A stretch of DNA of 64,000 bases from Mucilaginibacter sp. OK268 (GCF_900103125.1 NZ_FNJV01000002.1:744001-808000), one strand, 5' to 3'; shown: positions 44,937 to 53,226, counted from the stretch's first letter. The notes: generated by a model not told the origin, from the letters alone. Program-made: numbers and translations.

Positions 44937-45677
44937 ATGAAAACGCTAACAGAAAAAGTAATCTTAGTAACCGGCGCCTCCAGAGGAATAGGCGCAGCAG
45001 TAGCCCAAAAATTAGCTTCAGAAGGAGCTAAAGTGATCATTAACTATGCAGGTGGTGTTGAAGCCGCCGAGCAAACCGTTAATGACATTAAACAACAAGG
45101 TGGCGATGCCATAGCCTTACAAGCCGACGTAAGCAAATCAGACGAAGTAAAAGCAATGTTTGATGCAGCCATTGCCCACTATGGCAAAATTTATGTACTG
45201 GTAAACAATGCAGGCATCATGATCACCAAATTATTCAAGGATACCACCGACGAAGATTTTACCCGCCAGTTTGATATCAACGTGCGTGGCACATTCAACA
45301 CCCTGCGTGAAGCCGCTACTAAACTGGCAGACAACGGTAGTGTCATCAACTTTTCATCAACCACCACCCGTGTTATGATGCCTACCTATGGCACCTATGT
45401 AGCCTCTAAAGGAGCCGTTGAACAGTTAACCCGGATATTCGCTAAAGAGGTAGGCGCAAGAGGGATCAACGCAAACAGAGTATCCCCCGGCCCAACCAAT
45501 ACCGAACTATTCATTAAAGGCAAACCACAGGAAGTGATCGACCGCCTGGCCTCCCTTTCAGCCTTCAATCGCATCGGCAAACCAGAAGATATTGCCAAAA
45601 TAGTAGCCTTCCTGGCCAGCGACGAAGCCAAATGGATCAGCGCACAAAACATCGGTGCAAACGGCGCGATGGCGTAA
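44937..45677 (+). CDS. Short-chain dehydrogenase/reductase (FabG-like)
   Basis: The protein has 246 residues from the ATG at 44937, preceded by a purine-rich AAAGGAAA (44922-44929). A TTG at 44904 is in frame but unsupported. Classical SDR motifs are TGASRGIGAAVAQKL (cofactor loop), NNAGIM, INFSSTT (catalytic Ser region), and YGTYVASKGAVEQLT (Tyr and Lys). It uses NAD(P)H to reduce or oxidise a carbonyl or alcohol. The substrate is unknown. It is followed at 99 bp by a second, only moderately similar SDR gene. Confidence 0.92.
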   Translation: MKTLTEKVILVTGASRGIGAAVAQKLASEGAKVIINYAGGVEAAEQTVNDIKQQGGDAIALQADVSKSDEVKAMFDAAIAHYGKIYVLVNNAGIMITKLFKDTTDEDFTRQFDINVRGTFNTLREAATKLADNGSVINFSSTTTRVMMPTYGTYVASKGAVEQLTRIFAKEVGARGINANRVSPGPTNTELFIKGKPQEVIDRLASLSAFNRIGKPEDIAKIVAFLASDEAKWISAQNIGANGAMA

Positions 45678-45678
45678 G

Positions 45679-45703
45679 CCCCCTAACCCCCTGAAGGGGG
45701 AAT
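45679..45703. repeat. Short dispersed CCCCTAACCCCC/GGGGG element
   Basis: CCCCCTAACCCCCTGAAGGG directly follows the SDR stop codon and forms a small C/G hairpin. Related pieces occur near 7500, 59477-59557 and 60739-60772. It is followed by AAGAATCAAGAGGTAAGAAT, a fragment of the AGTCAAGA repeat type also seen at 59391 and inside lysA. Confidence 0.55.
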
Positions 45704-45775
45704 AAAAGAATCAAGAGGTAAGAATCAAGATAAAAGACAATCAGTGAAATCACAAAAAATTAAAACATAGAAATC

Positions 45776-46528
45776 ATGAACACATTAAAAAATAAAGTGG
45801 CCTTAATTACAGGATCAGCACGCGGTTTAGGAAAAGCCATTGCAGAACGTTATGCAGCTTTGGGTGCAGATATCGTTATCAATTACTCCCGTGATAAAGC
45901 ATCAGCCGATGAAGTATTGAGTAACATTAAAGCCATGGGTGTAAGGGTAATAGCCGTACAAGCCGATGTAAGCAAAGTAGCCGATCTGGAAAGGTTATTT
46001 ACCGAAGCCAAAAAAGAATTTGGTAAAATAGATATCGTGGTAGCTAATGCAGGTATCGAACTGGTAGAAACCACGGTTGTTGATTTTACTGAAGAACAAT
46101 TTGACCGTGTATTCTCCATCAACACCAAAGGCACTTACTTTACCATGCAGCAGGCTGCCAAACATGTAGAGAACAATGGCCGGATCATCTACATCGCATC
46201 GAGCACCACCTCTTTTCCAGTACCGGGAATGGCTGTATACGGCGGTAGTAAAACCACTCCACGGTATCTGGTTGACATCCTGTCAAAAGAAATTGGACAC
46301 AAGGGTGTTACCGTGAACTCCATTATCCCCTTTGCGGTTGATCACTCTGGTATATTCGCCGAAGCCGATAGCTATCCCGAATTAAGGAAACAATTGCTGG
46401 ACAGCTGTCCGATGGGCAGACTGGCCGAAGTTGAAGATGTAGCCAACGCGGCCGAATTCTTTGCCAGCGATCTTTCCTCATTCGTATCAGGTCAGCACTT
46501 GCTGGTAAACGGTGGCGCCACTAATTAA
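45776..46528 (+). CDS. Short-chain dehydrogenase/reductase
   Basis: The 250-residue SDR has TGSARGLGKAIAERY (cofactor loop), ANAGIEL, YIASSTTSF (catalytic Ser), and YGGSKTTPRYLVDIL (Tyr and Lys). It ends with the family's SGQHLLVNGGATN. It resembles the SDR at 44937 but is clearly a separate family member. Together with the AraC gene at 43890 they form a small regulated redox set. The substrate cannot be inferred. Confidence 0.92.
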   Translation: MNTLKNKVALITGSARGLGKAIAERYAALGADIVINYSRDKASADEVLSNIKAMGVRVIAVQADVSKVADLERLFTEAKKEFGKIDIVVANAGIELVETTVVDFTEEQFDRVFSINTKGTYFTMQQAAKHVENNGRIIYIASSTTSFPVPGMAVYGGSKTTPRYLVDILSKEIGHKGVTVNSIIPFAVDHSGIFAEADSYPELRKQLLDSCPMGRLAEVEDVANAAEFFASDLSSFVSGQHLLVNGGATN

Positions 46529-46632
46529 TGAGTTACGCATGCACAAAAAGTGGGTTTACATGGTTTACATAATTCACGGCTCATGCAATCATAATAAATT
46601 AAAAATGAGATATTTATTATAAAAAAACGTAT

Positions 46633-46664
46633 AAAAAGTGGGTTTACACGTAAACCCACTTTTT
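46633..46664 (+). terminator. Terminator after the SDR pair, upstream of the SnoaL-like gene
   Basis: AAAAAGTGGGTTTAC (46633-46647) pairs perfectly with GTAAACCCACTTTTT (46650-46664). It ends 25 bp before the next gene's ATG at 46690. An identical copy of the left arm lies at 46545-46559 and could compete for the right arm, giving attenuator-like switching. Confidence 0.75.
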
Positions 46665-46689
46665 TAACTAAATAAACACTGTAACAGCA

Positions 46690-47124
46690 ATGCTAAAACT
46701 TAATCATTACCTGGTTTATGCCTCCCTAATCTGTTTATCCTTATCAGCACGGGGGCAAACGCCAAACACACCGGTTAAAACTATAAAAAATATAAACGTG
46801 ATGAATACCGACCAATTAACCAATCCTACCGTAAAAAAAGCCATTGAAGCCCTGCAGACTGGCGATAAAAAAGCATGGTTCGACTTATTTACCGCCGATG
46901 TCGAACTTTTTGACGATGGTCACAAAATGAACTTTAAAAGCTTTTTCGACAAGGCTTTAGGCCATGAGCGTTTTACCCATATTGATAAAGTGGAGAACAA
47001 TGGTCTGGACCTATACGGCAGGTTTCACAGTGATCAATGGGGTAACTTCAAAACATATTTCAGGTTTATTATTAATCCTGAAGGAAAGATCAGCCGCCTG
47101 GATATCGGACAGGTCAGTTACTAA
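46690..47124 (+). CDS. Secreted SnoaL-like (NTF2-fold) protein
   Basis: The 144-residue protein has a probable signal peptide (MLKLNHYLVYASLICLSLSARGQ). The NTF2-like domain runs from about residue 45: PTVKKAIEALQTGDKKAWFDLFTADVELFDDGH, then GRFHSDQWGNFKTYFRFIINPEGKISRLDIGQVSY, the latter forming the sheet typical of SnoaL-like polyketide-cyclase or ketosteroid-isomerase-like proteins. Catalysis is not certain; many relatives are simple ligand-binding folds. It sits between two terminators, with a possible attenuator upstream. Confidence 0.8.
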   Translation: MLKLNHYLVYASLICLSLSARGQTPNTPVKTIKNINVMNTDQLTNPTVKKAIEALQTGDKKAWFDLFTADVELFDDGHKMNFKSFFDKALGHERFTHIDKVENNGLDLYGRFHSDQWGNFKTYFRFIINPEGKISRLDIGQVSY

Positions 47125-47163
47125 AAACTAAAAGCCTTTACTTTTATAAAGGCTTTTAGTTTT
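47124..47163. terminator. Bidirectional terminator between SnoaL-like and YciI genes
   Basis: AAAACTAAAAGCCTTTA (47124-47140) is inverted at 47147-47163 around a six-base loop. The A-run on one side and T-run on the other let it serve the two convergent genes. Confidence 0.75.
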
Positions 47164-47179
47164 AACCCTATTATATTAC

Positions 47180-47521
47180 TTATAAAGGGTTAACTTCTCT
47201 TACCTCAACATTGCCGCCAAAATCTAAAATAGGGCAACCTTTGGCCAATTCGGTAGCCTCTTCTAATGAATCGGCTTTAACCATTGTGTAGCCACCAATC
47301 AATTCTTTAATTTCGGTGTAAGGACCATCGGTAACAACGTTATTGCCTCTTACCACTTTACCAGTTCCGAACAGACGGTTCCCGCGATCGGCCAATTTGT
47401 TTTGGGCAGCTATGCCACCAACCCAATCCATCCATCTTTGGGTAACAGCCTGCATTTCTTCAGGTGAACCTTGTGGTGCGCCAACAAAATCGTTTCTGAA
47501 TACAAAAAGGAAATCTTTCAT
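47180..47521 (-). CDS. YciI-like (YCII/DGPF) domain protein
   Basis: The 113-residue protein of the DGPF/YCII fold has MKDFLFVFRND at the start, GTGKVVRGNNVVTDGPYTEIKELIGGYTMVKADSLEEATELAKGCP in the centre (with DGPYTE), and VEVREVNPL at the end. YciI relatives have a conserved His/Asp pair of unclear function and often act in small stand-alone roles or beside sigma factors. Here it faces the GNAT gene across 155 bp. Confidence 0.88.
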   Translation of the reverse strand: MKDFLFVFRNDFVGAPQGSPEEMQAVTQRWMDWVGGIAAQNKLADRGNRLFGTGKVVRGNNVVTDGPYTEIKELIGGYTMVKADSLEEATELAKGCPILDFGGNVEVREVNPL

Positions 47522-47676
47522 TTTATTAAGTTTTTAAGTTTTAAAATCTAATGACGAACATCATTTTTAAAACTGGACAAATTGGTTAAAATATTTTTAG
47601 TGCGATGGAAAATCCTGGTGTGATCCCGAATTCCAAAACAAACTTATAATTTTACCAGATATCAGAGACCATAAAA

Positions 47677-48153
47677 ATGGAGCAAATAATTATTAGAAAA
47701 GCGGAGTTAAAAGATCTGGACGTATTGTTTGAGTTTAAACAGGCTTTGGTTGAATCTGAACGCCCTTTTGACACCACTTTAAAACCCGGGCCGCTTTATT
47801 ATTATAACATCCCCGAATTAATTGAAGCCACAGATGCCAGGGTGGTTGTGGCCGAAATTGATTCAAAACTCATTGGCTGTGGTTACGCGCGTATTGTTGA
47901 TTCAAAACCTTATTTAAAACACCCGCAGCATGCCCACCTGGGTTTTATGTATGTGCTGCCTGAGCACCGGGGTAAAGGTGTAAATAAACTGATCATCAAC
48001 GCGCTGAAACAATGGGCACAACAGCAAGGCATTACCGAAATACGGCTGGAGGTTTACGCTATTAATACCGCGGCGCTAAAGGCCTATGAAAAAGTAGGTT
48101 TTGCACCGCACATGTTAACCATGCGATTGGGTTTAGCAGATGAAAAAGGCTAA
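47677..48153 (+). CDS. GNAT family N-acetyltransferase
   Basis: The 158-residue GNAT-fold protein opens IIIRKAELKDLDVLFEFKQAL. It has the acetyl-CoA motif HLGFMYVLPEHRGKGVNKLIINAL (RGKG pyrophosphate loop) and the C-terminal EIRLEVYAINTAALKAYEKVGF. It acetylates a small molecule or protein amine. The target is not evident. It ends 1 bp before the convergent HxlR gene. Confidence 0.9.
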   Translation: MEQIIIRKAELKDLDVLFEFKQALVESERPFDTTLKPGPLYYYNIPELIEATDARVVVAEIDSKLIGCGYARIVDSKPYLKHPQHAHLGFMYVLPEHRGKGVNKLIINALKQWAQQQGITEIRLEVYAINTAALKAYEKVGFAPHMLTMRLGLADEKG

Positions 48154-48154
48154 A

Positions 48155-48562
48155 CTATTGCTCCTTCTTCAATTTTTCGCGATGATCAATTCCCCACTTG
48201 ATCATTTCAAATATGATATGACCAAAAGTTTTACAATAACTGGTTGATTCGTATTCCACCAGAACCGGCGGGCCAGGGCTCACTGTCCGGGTGATCAATT
48301 TGTTCAATTCCATTTCCCGTAGTTCTCTCGAAAGCATCCTTGTAGTTATCCCTGGGATACTTCGTTCAATCTCTCTGAAACGTTTGTTGCCATTGCATAT
48401 AGAGTTGATAATGGGCAATTTCCATTTGCCGCCAATTACATAAATGGTATCCTGCAATGCCTGGATCTCCCGTGCCTGGTTTCTTTGCCCATCAATGCCA
48501 TAAATAACTTCATGCATGGCTTTGATTTCCGGTGTCATGTTGTCTATTGAATATTCTCCCAT
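48155..48562 (-). CDS. HxlR family winged-helix regulator
   Basis: The protein has 135 residues from the ATG ending at 48562 (MGEYSIDNMTPEIKAMHE). The frame opens further to 48616, but a perfect -7 box for this gene lies at 48595-48602, so the longer start would be upstream of transcription. The winged helix reads LQDTIYVIGGKWKLPIINSICNGNKRFREIERSIPGITTRMLSRELREMELNKLITR. HxlR/YodB proteins sense thiol-reactive or aldehyde stress and repress a neighbouring oxidoreductase, here the divergent SDR at 48650. Confidence 0.88.
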   Translation of the reverse strand: MGEYSIDNMTPEIKAMHEVIYGIDGQRNQAREIQALQDTIYVIGGKWKLPIINSICNGNKRFREIERSIPGITTRMLSRELREMELNKLITRTVSPGPPVLVEYESTSYCKTFGHIIFEMIKWGIDHREKLKKEQ

Positions 48563-48570
48563 ATTTTTAC

Positions 48571-48624
48571 TGGTATACTCTGTGATACTGATTACAAAAT
48601 TATACCATTTCAACAATACATTTG
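48571..48624. promoter_or_regulatory. Divergent promoters of HxlR and SDR genes with inverted repeat operator
   Basis: TGGTATA (48571-48577) is inverted as TATACCA at 48601-48607, with 23 bp between. A perfect TAnnTTTG box for the SDR lies at 48617-48624 (TACATTTG), and another on the minus strand for hxlR at 48595-48602 (TAATTTTG). The inverted repeat overlaps the hxlR -7 box and sits just upstream of the SDR -7 box. One bound regulator could shut both promoters. No clear -33 TTG was found. Confidence 0.6.
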
Positions 48625-48649
48625 CATCATCAAATAAAAAAACACAGAA

Positions 48650-49393
48650 ATGAACAATTTTCAGAACAAAATAGCTGTAATTACAGGTGGGAATAGCGGT
48701 ATAGGCTATGCAGCTGCAAAGGAATTAAAGGAAAAAGGTGCTACCGTGATCATCACCGGGCGCCGGAAAGAAGCCGTAGAAAAGGCTGCTGCTGATCTGG
48801 GTGTAACAGGAATTGTTGCCGATCAGTCAGACATTAACGCAACGAATCAATTGGTGGCAAGTATTACTAAAAGTCATGGCCAGGTTGATATTCTATTTAT
48901 CAATGCTGGTATCGCTACCATATCTCCTATTGAATATGCTACAGAACAACACTTTGATGATATTATGAATATCAATTTTAAAGGAGCCTACTTTACGCTC
49001 AGCAAGTTTATCCCTATTCTGCGGGATGGAGGTTCCGTTGTTTTCCTGTCGTCAATAGTTGCCAGTACAACCAGTGCAGCCTCATCCGTATATTCGGCCA
49101 GTAAAGCGGCATTAAACTCAGTAATGAAATCGGCAGCATTGGAGTTGGCCCCACGCAAAATCAGGGTGAACGCGGTAAGTCCAGGCCCTATTGCAACCGA
49201 GATCATGTACAAAGCCGGCTTAGACGATGCCACCCTGGGTACTATAAAAGACAGCCTCATCACTAAATCACCTTTGAAACGTATGGGTAACTCAGAAGAG
49301 GTTGCCAGCGTGGTAACTTACCTATGTGATGATGCGGCCGGTTTTATCACAGGTTCTGAATTTATTATCGATGGTGGGCTGCTATTAGTATAA
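48650..49393 (+). CDS. Short-chain dehydrogenase/reductase under HxlR control
   Basis: The 247-residue classical SDR has TGGNSGIGYAAAKELKEKGATVIITGRR (NADP-preferring Arg pair), NAGIATI, VVFLSSIVAS (Ser), YSASKAALNSVMK (Tyr and Lys), VNAVSPGPIATEI, and the end FITGSEFIIDGGLLLV. It shares a short divergent promoter region with the HxlR gene. Such pairs in other bacteria respond to electrophile stress. The substrate is unknown. A terminator follows at 49416. Confidence 0.93.
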   Translation: MNNFQNKIAVITGGNSGIGYAAAKELKEKGATVIITGRRKEAVEKAAADLGVTGIVADQSDINATNQLVASITKSHGQVDILFINAGIATISPIEYATEQHFDDIMNINFKGAYFTLSKFIPILRDGGSVVFLSSIVASTTSAASSVYSASKAALNSVMKSAALELAPRKIRVNAVSPGPIATEIMYKAGLDDATLGTIKDSLITKSPLKRMGNSEEVASVVTYLCDDAAGFITGSEFIIDGGLLLV

Positions 49394-49415
49394 AACGCAT
49401 CTTTATGATTTAAAA

Positions 49416-49439
49416 TAGGGTGGCCTGATAGGCTGCCCT
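49416..49439 (+). terminator. Terminator after the HxlR-linked SDR gene
   Basis: AGGGTGGCCT pairs with AGGCTGCCCT (two G-T wobbles) around GATA, followed by a TTTTTT run. It isolates the SDR from the AraC gene at 49486. Confidence 0.7.
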
Positions 49440-49485
49440 TTTTTATCTGTAGCCGAAAATTAAATTTAAGTCGTAATTTTCGGCC

Positions 49486-50301
49486 ATGCATATCAGGAAT
49501 CTTACCCAAAAGTTCGACATCGCCTATGTTATCAAAAACGAGTGGCACCTGCCTGTGCATAAACATACCCATTATGAACTACAGTATATTATGCGTGGCA
49601 AAGGCCAGCACATGATCAACAACCGTAGTTACAATTACGAAAAGGGCGATCTGTTTGTACTGGCCCCGCAGGATACCCACTTTTTTGTTTTTGAGGAAAA
49701 GTGTGTGATCTGCATTATTAAGTTTCACGAAGGCTTTTTCCAGGATCTGTTGCTGGATGCCGATTTTAAACAGGTATTTACACGCTTATCATCACCTCAC
49801 CGTAAAATGGATCTGCCGGGCAACAGGCAACAGATCATTCAGCTGATGGAGCTGATTATAGCCGAGCACCGGAAAGAAACCAATTACCAAAATATCATCA
49901 TCAAAAATGCACTGGCGCTTGTACTATCCATTATGGCTAAAGAAACCGATCAAAATACGGTTAAGCCAAAGGATGATAAGATACAGGCCATACTCAATTA
50001 TATCGACCAACATATAACCAGCAAGCAGTTATTATCGCTGCAAAACATTGCCGATACCTTTCATATCAGCAAAACTTATTTTAACCAATATTTCAGCAAA
50101 GCAACCGGCAGCTCCTATAAAAAATATATACAGGAATATGCCTTAAAACTGATTGCCCATCAACTGATCCATCGCGATAAAACCTTGTCGCAACTGGCAG
50201 ATGAGTTTGGTTACACCGACGAAAGCCATTTAAGCAATGCCTTTAAAGCCCATTTTAAGCAAACACCTTCAACTTTTAAAAAGGCCCATCAGCAACATTA
50301 G
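49486..50301 (+). CDS. AraC family regulator (third of the cluster)
   Basis: The 271-residue protein has an N-terminal cupin sensor with HKHTHYELQYIMRGKGQHMINN and YEKGDLFVLAPQDTHFF. The C-terminal helix-turn-helix pair is LLSLQNIADTFHISKTYFNQYFSKATGSSYKKYI and TLSQLADEFGYTDESHLSNAFKAHFKQTPSTFKK. Its targets are not clear. The upstream SDR has its own HxlR-type control, and the gene downstream is only a fragment, so this regulator may have lost its original neighbour. Confidence 0.9.
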   Translation: MHIRNLTQKFDIAYVIKNEWHLPVHKHTHYELQYIMRGKGQHMINNRSYNYEKGDLFVLAPQDTHFFVFEEKCVICIIKFHEGFFQDLLLDADFKQVFTRLSSPHRKMDLPGNRQQIIQLMELIIAEHRKETNYQNIIIKNALALVLSIMAKETDQNTVKPKDDKIQAILNYIDQHITSKQLLSLQNIADTFHISKTYFNQYFSKATGSSYKKYIQEYALKLIAHQLIHRDKTLSQLADEFGYTDESHLSNAFKAHFKQTPSTFKKAHQQH

Positions 50302-50316
50302 TATACCTATTCCCTC

Positions 50317-50400
50317 ATGGATCTGCCCGATATTGGCGAACGGCGTATCTTTCTGCACACGCCTACAGGTATTTTGCTGGAAGCAGTATTCAGGGATTAA
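50317..50400 (+). pseudogene. Possible remnant of a VOC/glyoxalase-fold gene
   Basis: A 27-codon frame just after the AraC gene reads ...DIGERRIFLHTPTGILLEAV.. and stops. The GxRRIFxxxPxGxLLE pattern resembles the C-terminal strand of vicinal-oxygen-chelate proteins, where the Glu is a metal ligand. No upstream part of such a gene is left, because the AraC gene occupies that DNA. It could be chance. Confidence 0.25.
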
Positions 50401-50512
50401 TCGGTATTTTCAGAGTTAAACAAATCCTCCATCAAAATTTTATATTATATTAAGCAGCCTTTATTATAAATCAAGATACCTATTATATACAAAACAGCTG
50501 TTAATATATCCC

Positions 50513-50935
50513 ATGCAAATACACCAGCAAATGCTTCTGCTCAAAGAAAGAAAAAGAGGCTTTCATTTGATCACCGCTGAAGTTTTACATGCCCTGCCGC
50601 AACTGGGGCAAATAAAAACCGGCATACTACAGGTTTTTATTCAACACACTTCGGCCTCCCTAACTATCAATGAAAATGCCGACCCTACCGTTCGGCGTGA
50701 TTTTGAAATGTATTTTAGTAAAACCGTACCTGAAAACGACCCCGACTATCATCATGATGATGAAGGCCCCGATGATATGCCCGCACATTTAAAGGCCGCT
50801 TTACTGGGCAGTTCGGTTATGATCCCCATCCGCAATGGCAGGCTGACATTGGGTATGTGGCAGGGCATTTATTTGTGTGAGCACCGAAATTATGGCGGCC
50901 AGCGCAACCTGGTGATCACAGCCTGGGGCGAATAA
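50513..50935 (+). CDS. yjbQ: YjbQ family protein (UPF0047)
   Basis: The 140-residue protein has the YjbQ signature: QVFIQHTSASLTINENADPTVRRDFEMYF, DYHHDDEGPDDMPAHLKAALLGSSVMIPIRNGRLTLGMWQGIYLCEHR. The conserved His residues and the GTWQ-like loop define a trimeric fold with a metal-like site. Some members show weak thiamine-phosphate synthase activity; the physiological role is unsettled. It lies alone upstream of the sensor kinase. Confidence 0.93.
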   Translation: MQIHQQMLLLKERKRGFHLITAEVLHALPQLGQIKTGILQVFIQHTSASLTINENADPTVRRDFEMYFSKTVPENDPDYHHDDEGPDDMPAHLKAALLGSSVMIPIRNGRLTLGMWQGIYLCEHRNYGGQRNLVITAWGE

Positions 50936-51092
50936 CCCTTTAATTTTATAGTCAGCAACCGTTCACTTCATTCGCCAGGTATTTTTATTTAATATATGGT
51001 TAACTCTGCGTATTTTATTTCGTATACATTATATTTAGATTATAAATCTCAGCTCCACAAAAAGTTGATTAGTTAATGTAATACCCCACTTA

Positions 51093-52961
51093 ATGCAAAA
51101 ACGCGCTGTTTTTTTTATACCGTTATTATTTGCCGCTATCTGTAGTTATAGCCAGGTAAAGGATATTGCTAAAATTAAACAAGCGCTGCCCCACATTACT
51201 GATAGCGTTAAGTATGCCGATGCACTTAACCGTTTAGGAATATTAATGTATGAAAGTAACCTCGACAATACCTTTTATTACGCTAAGCGTGCGCGGGCCA
51301 TCTCCGAACGGTTAAAATACAGGCAGGGCATTGCCGATGCTTTGAACACTCTTGGTATAGTTTATGACCTGAGAGGCAACCTTCAATTATCCCTGCGTTA
51401 TTATAATGATGCTTATAATCATTACCAGAACATACATGATTCATCAAATGTGGTACAAACCCTGATGAACATTGGTCTTGTTTTTAGCGAGAACAACGAA
51501 GAAAAAAAATCCATCGAGATATTCAGAAAAGCTATAAACCTGGGTAACAAGCTCAAAAAGGATTCGATCATGTCGCTCGTGCTTTGTGATTATTTGCTTT
51601 TATATCCGGATCGTATTCCCAAAGATTCTATCACCATTTACTTAGCCAAAGCCCGGCAGGTAGCCACTAAATACAAAGACCACCGTTCGCTGCTGGTTAC
51701 CGACCAGATACAGGCGCAACTATATTTAAAGAATAAGGAGCGCGAAAAAGGTATTAGCTTACTGGAAAAAACAGCCGTTGAAGGCATTGCCATGGACCTG
51801 AATTATCTGAGCCTCGACATTATCCAATCCCTTGGCGATCTGTATAACAATGTGGATACAGCCAAAGCTATTGCCAGTTACAAGCAAGGCCTCAACATTG
51901 CCGATGTTAAAGGCTACCACATGTATCAAAAGATATTTGGCAAGCGCTTATATGACATATACATAGCCCGCAACAACCTTCCTGAGGTTCAATACTACGG
52001 CAAGAAACTGCTCAAGCTGTATGACGACGAAGAGCAATTCAATAATACTTCGGGCTTTGATTATATTGATTATGCCTTAAAAGACCAACAACTGGAGGCT
52101 ATAACCATCCGCAGTAAAAACCGCCAAATACTCGCCATTATCCTGGGCGTACTTTTTTTATTGACCGTGGTAACCGTGCTTTTCATCTATCGTTTATACC
52201 GCCTCAAAAAGAAACACACGGTAACCCTCGAAGCGCTCAACCGGTCGGTGTTGCTGCGTAATGAAAAACTCGAGATAGATCATGAGTTCAACAACCGCCT
52301 GGTATCTATCCTGGCGCATGATTTCAGGCAGCCGATAGGTACCCTGAAAACATTGGCCGCGGTTTTAAAAGATACCGATGCATTGACCCGCGAGGAGCTA
52401 ATGGAACTGGTAGATACCATGGAACATTCCTCCAGCATCTCGCTCGAAATATTCGAGAACATTTTACAATGGATCAAACAGCAGCTTTCTGGTTTTAGCT
52501 ATGAGCCCAAACCACTAAAGCTAAAAGAACTGATTGATGAGGCCCTGCAACCCTTTAGCCTCATCACTGAGGAATATCAGCTTAAATTCCTCAATAATGT
52601 TGATAGCGAGATTGTGATACATGCCGATAAAGAACTGGTACAATTTATCCACCGCAACTTTATACATAACGCCATCAAGTTTTCGCCCCGCTACTCCACT
52701 ATCTCTATTTCAGGTTCAGCTCATTCGGGCGAAACCATGCTTTGTGTACTGGACGAAGGCAAAGGCATATCTTCCGAAAAAATGGAATCGATATTCAACT
52801 TCAAAGTGGCCATGCACTACAACAACGAAAAAGAGAAAGGTGCCGGCGTGGCCCTGATGATCTGCAAAGATTTTATTGAAAAAATGAGCGGCCGCATCTG
52901 GGTCGAAAATGGCAGTCAGAAAGGCGCCGCTTTTTGCTACTCCCTGCCCGGTTTAAAATAG
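51093..52961 (+). CDS. TPR-containing sensor histidine kinase
   Basis: The 622-residue protein has a signal peptide or anchor (MQKRAVFFIPLLFAAICSYS). A periplasmic TPR array covers about 40-330 (YADALNRLGILMYESNLDNTFYYAKRA, ADALNTLGIVYDLRGNLQLSLRYYNDA). One membrane helix (about 346-367) and a cytoplasmic coiled linker follow. The H-box is LAHDFRQP with phospho-acceptor His409. The ATPase domain has HRNFIHNAIKFSP (N box), DEGKGI (G1) and KGAGVALMICKDFIEKMSG (G2). No response regulator is adjacent. The 3' end abuts the second copy of the 260-bp repeat. Confidence 0.92.
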   Translation: MQKRAVFFIPLLFAAICSYSQVKDIAKIKQALPHITDSVKYADALNRLGILMYESNLDNTFYYAKRARAISERLKYRQGIADALNTLGIVYDLRGNLQLSLRYYNDAYNHYQNIHDSSNVVQTLMNIGLVFSENNEEKKSIEIFRKAINLGNKLKKDSIMSLVLCDYLLLYPDRIPKDSITIYLAKARQVATKYKDHRSLLVTDQIQAQLYLKNKEREKGISLLEKTAVEGIAMDLNYLSLDIIQSLGDLYNNVDTAKAIASYKQGLNIADVKGYHMYQKIFGKRLYDIYIARNNLPEVQYYGKKLLKLYDDEEQFNNTSGFDYIDYALKDQQLEAITIRSKNRQILAIILGVLFLLTVVTVLFIYRLYRLKKKHTVTLEALNRSVLLRNEKLEIDHEFNNRLVSILAHDFRQPIGTLKTLAAVLKDTDALTREELMELVDTMEHSSSISLEIFENILQWIKQQLSGFSYEPKPLKLKELIDEALQPFSLITEEYQLKFLNNVDSEIVIHADKELVQFIHRNFIHNAIKFSPRYSTISISGSAHSGETMLCVLDEGKGISSEKMESIFNFKVAMHYNNEKEKGAGVALMICKDFIEKMSGRIWVENGSQKGAAFCYSLPGLK

Positions 52962-52967
52962 CCTCAC

Positions 52968-53226
52968 AAAACTTTTTAAAGCTTAAATTTTAACACTTTT
53001 CTGCCCGAAAATGGGGTAAAAACGATTGAAAATTGACCCAAAACCATCGATTTTAACACTTTTTAACAAATTTTAACACGATTTTAAGCAGTTTTAAAAA
53101 CTTTAAAAAGTATTAATTGATTGATTGTCAAATAACTATATGTAAAAAGGCCGATTTTTGGTCTTGTTTTATCCTTAGCACAACGGCCCGGTTCTCCTGA
53201 ATAAAAGGAGAACCGGGCCGTTGTGT
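52968..53226. repeat. Dispersed ~260-bp noncoding element, copy 2 (structured)
   Basis: This copy is colinear with 2317-2575: the same AACTTTTTAAA start six bases after a stop codon, CTGCCCGAAAA, a 27-base identical A/T block (53050-53076), the TATTAATT...TCAAATAACTAT core, and the closing hairpin. Here the hairpin is a perfect 20-bp stem (53179-53198 with 53206-53225). Compared with copy 1 the stem carries a double change that keeps pairing (A-T to C-G). Substitutions and small gaps are scattered elsewhere. No ORF covers it. Confidence 0.82.
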
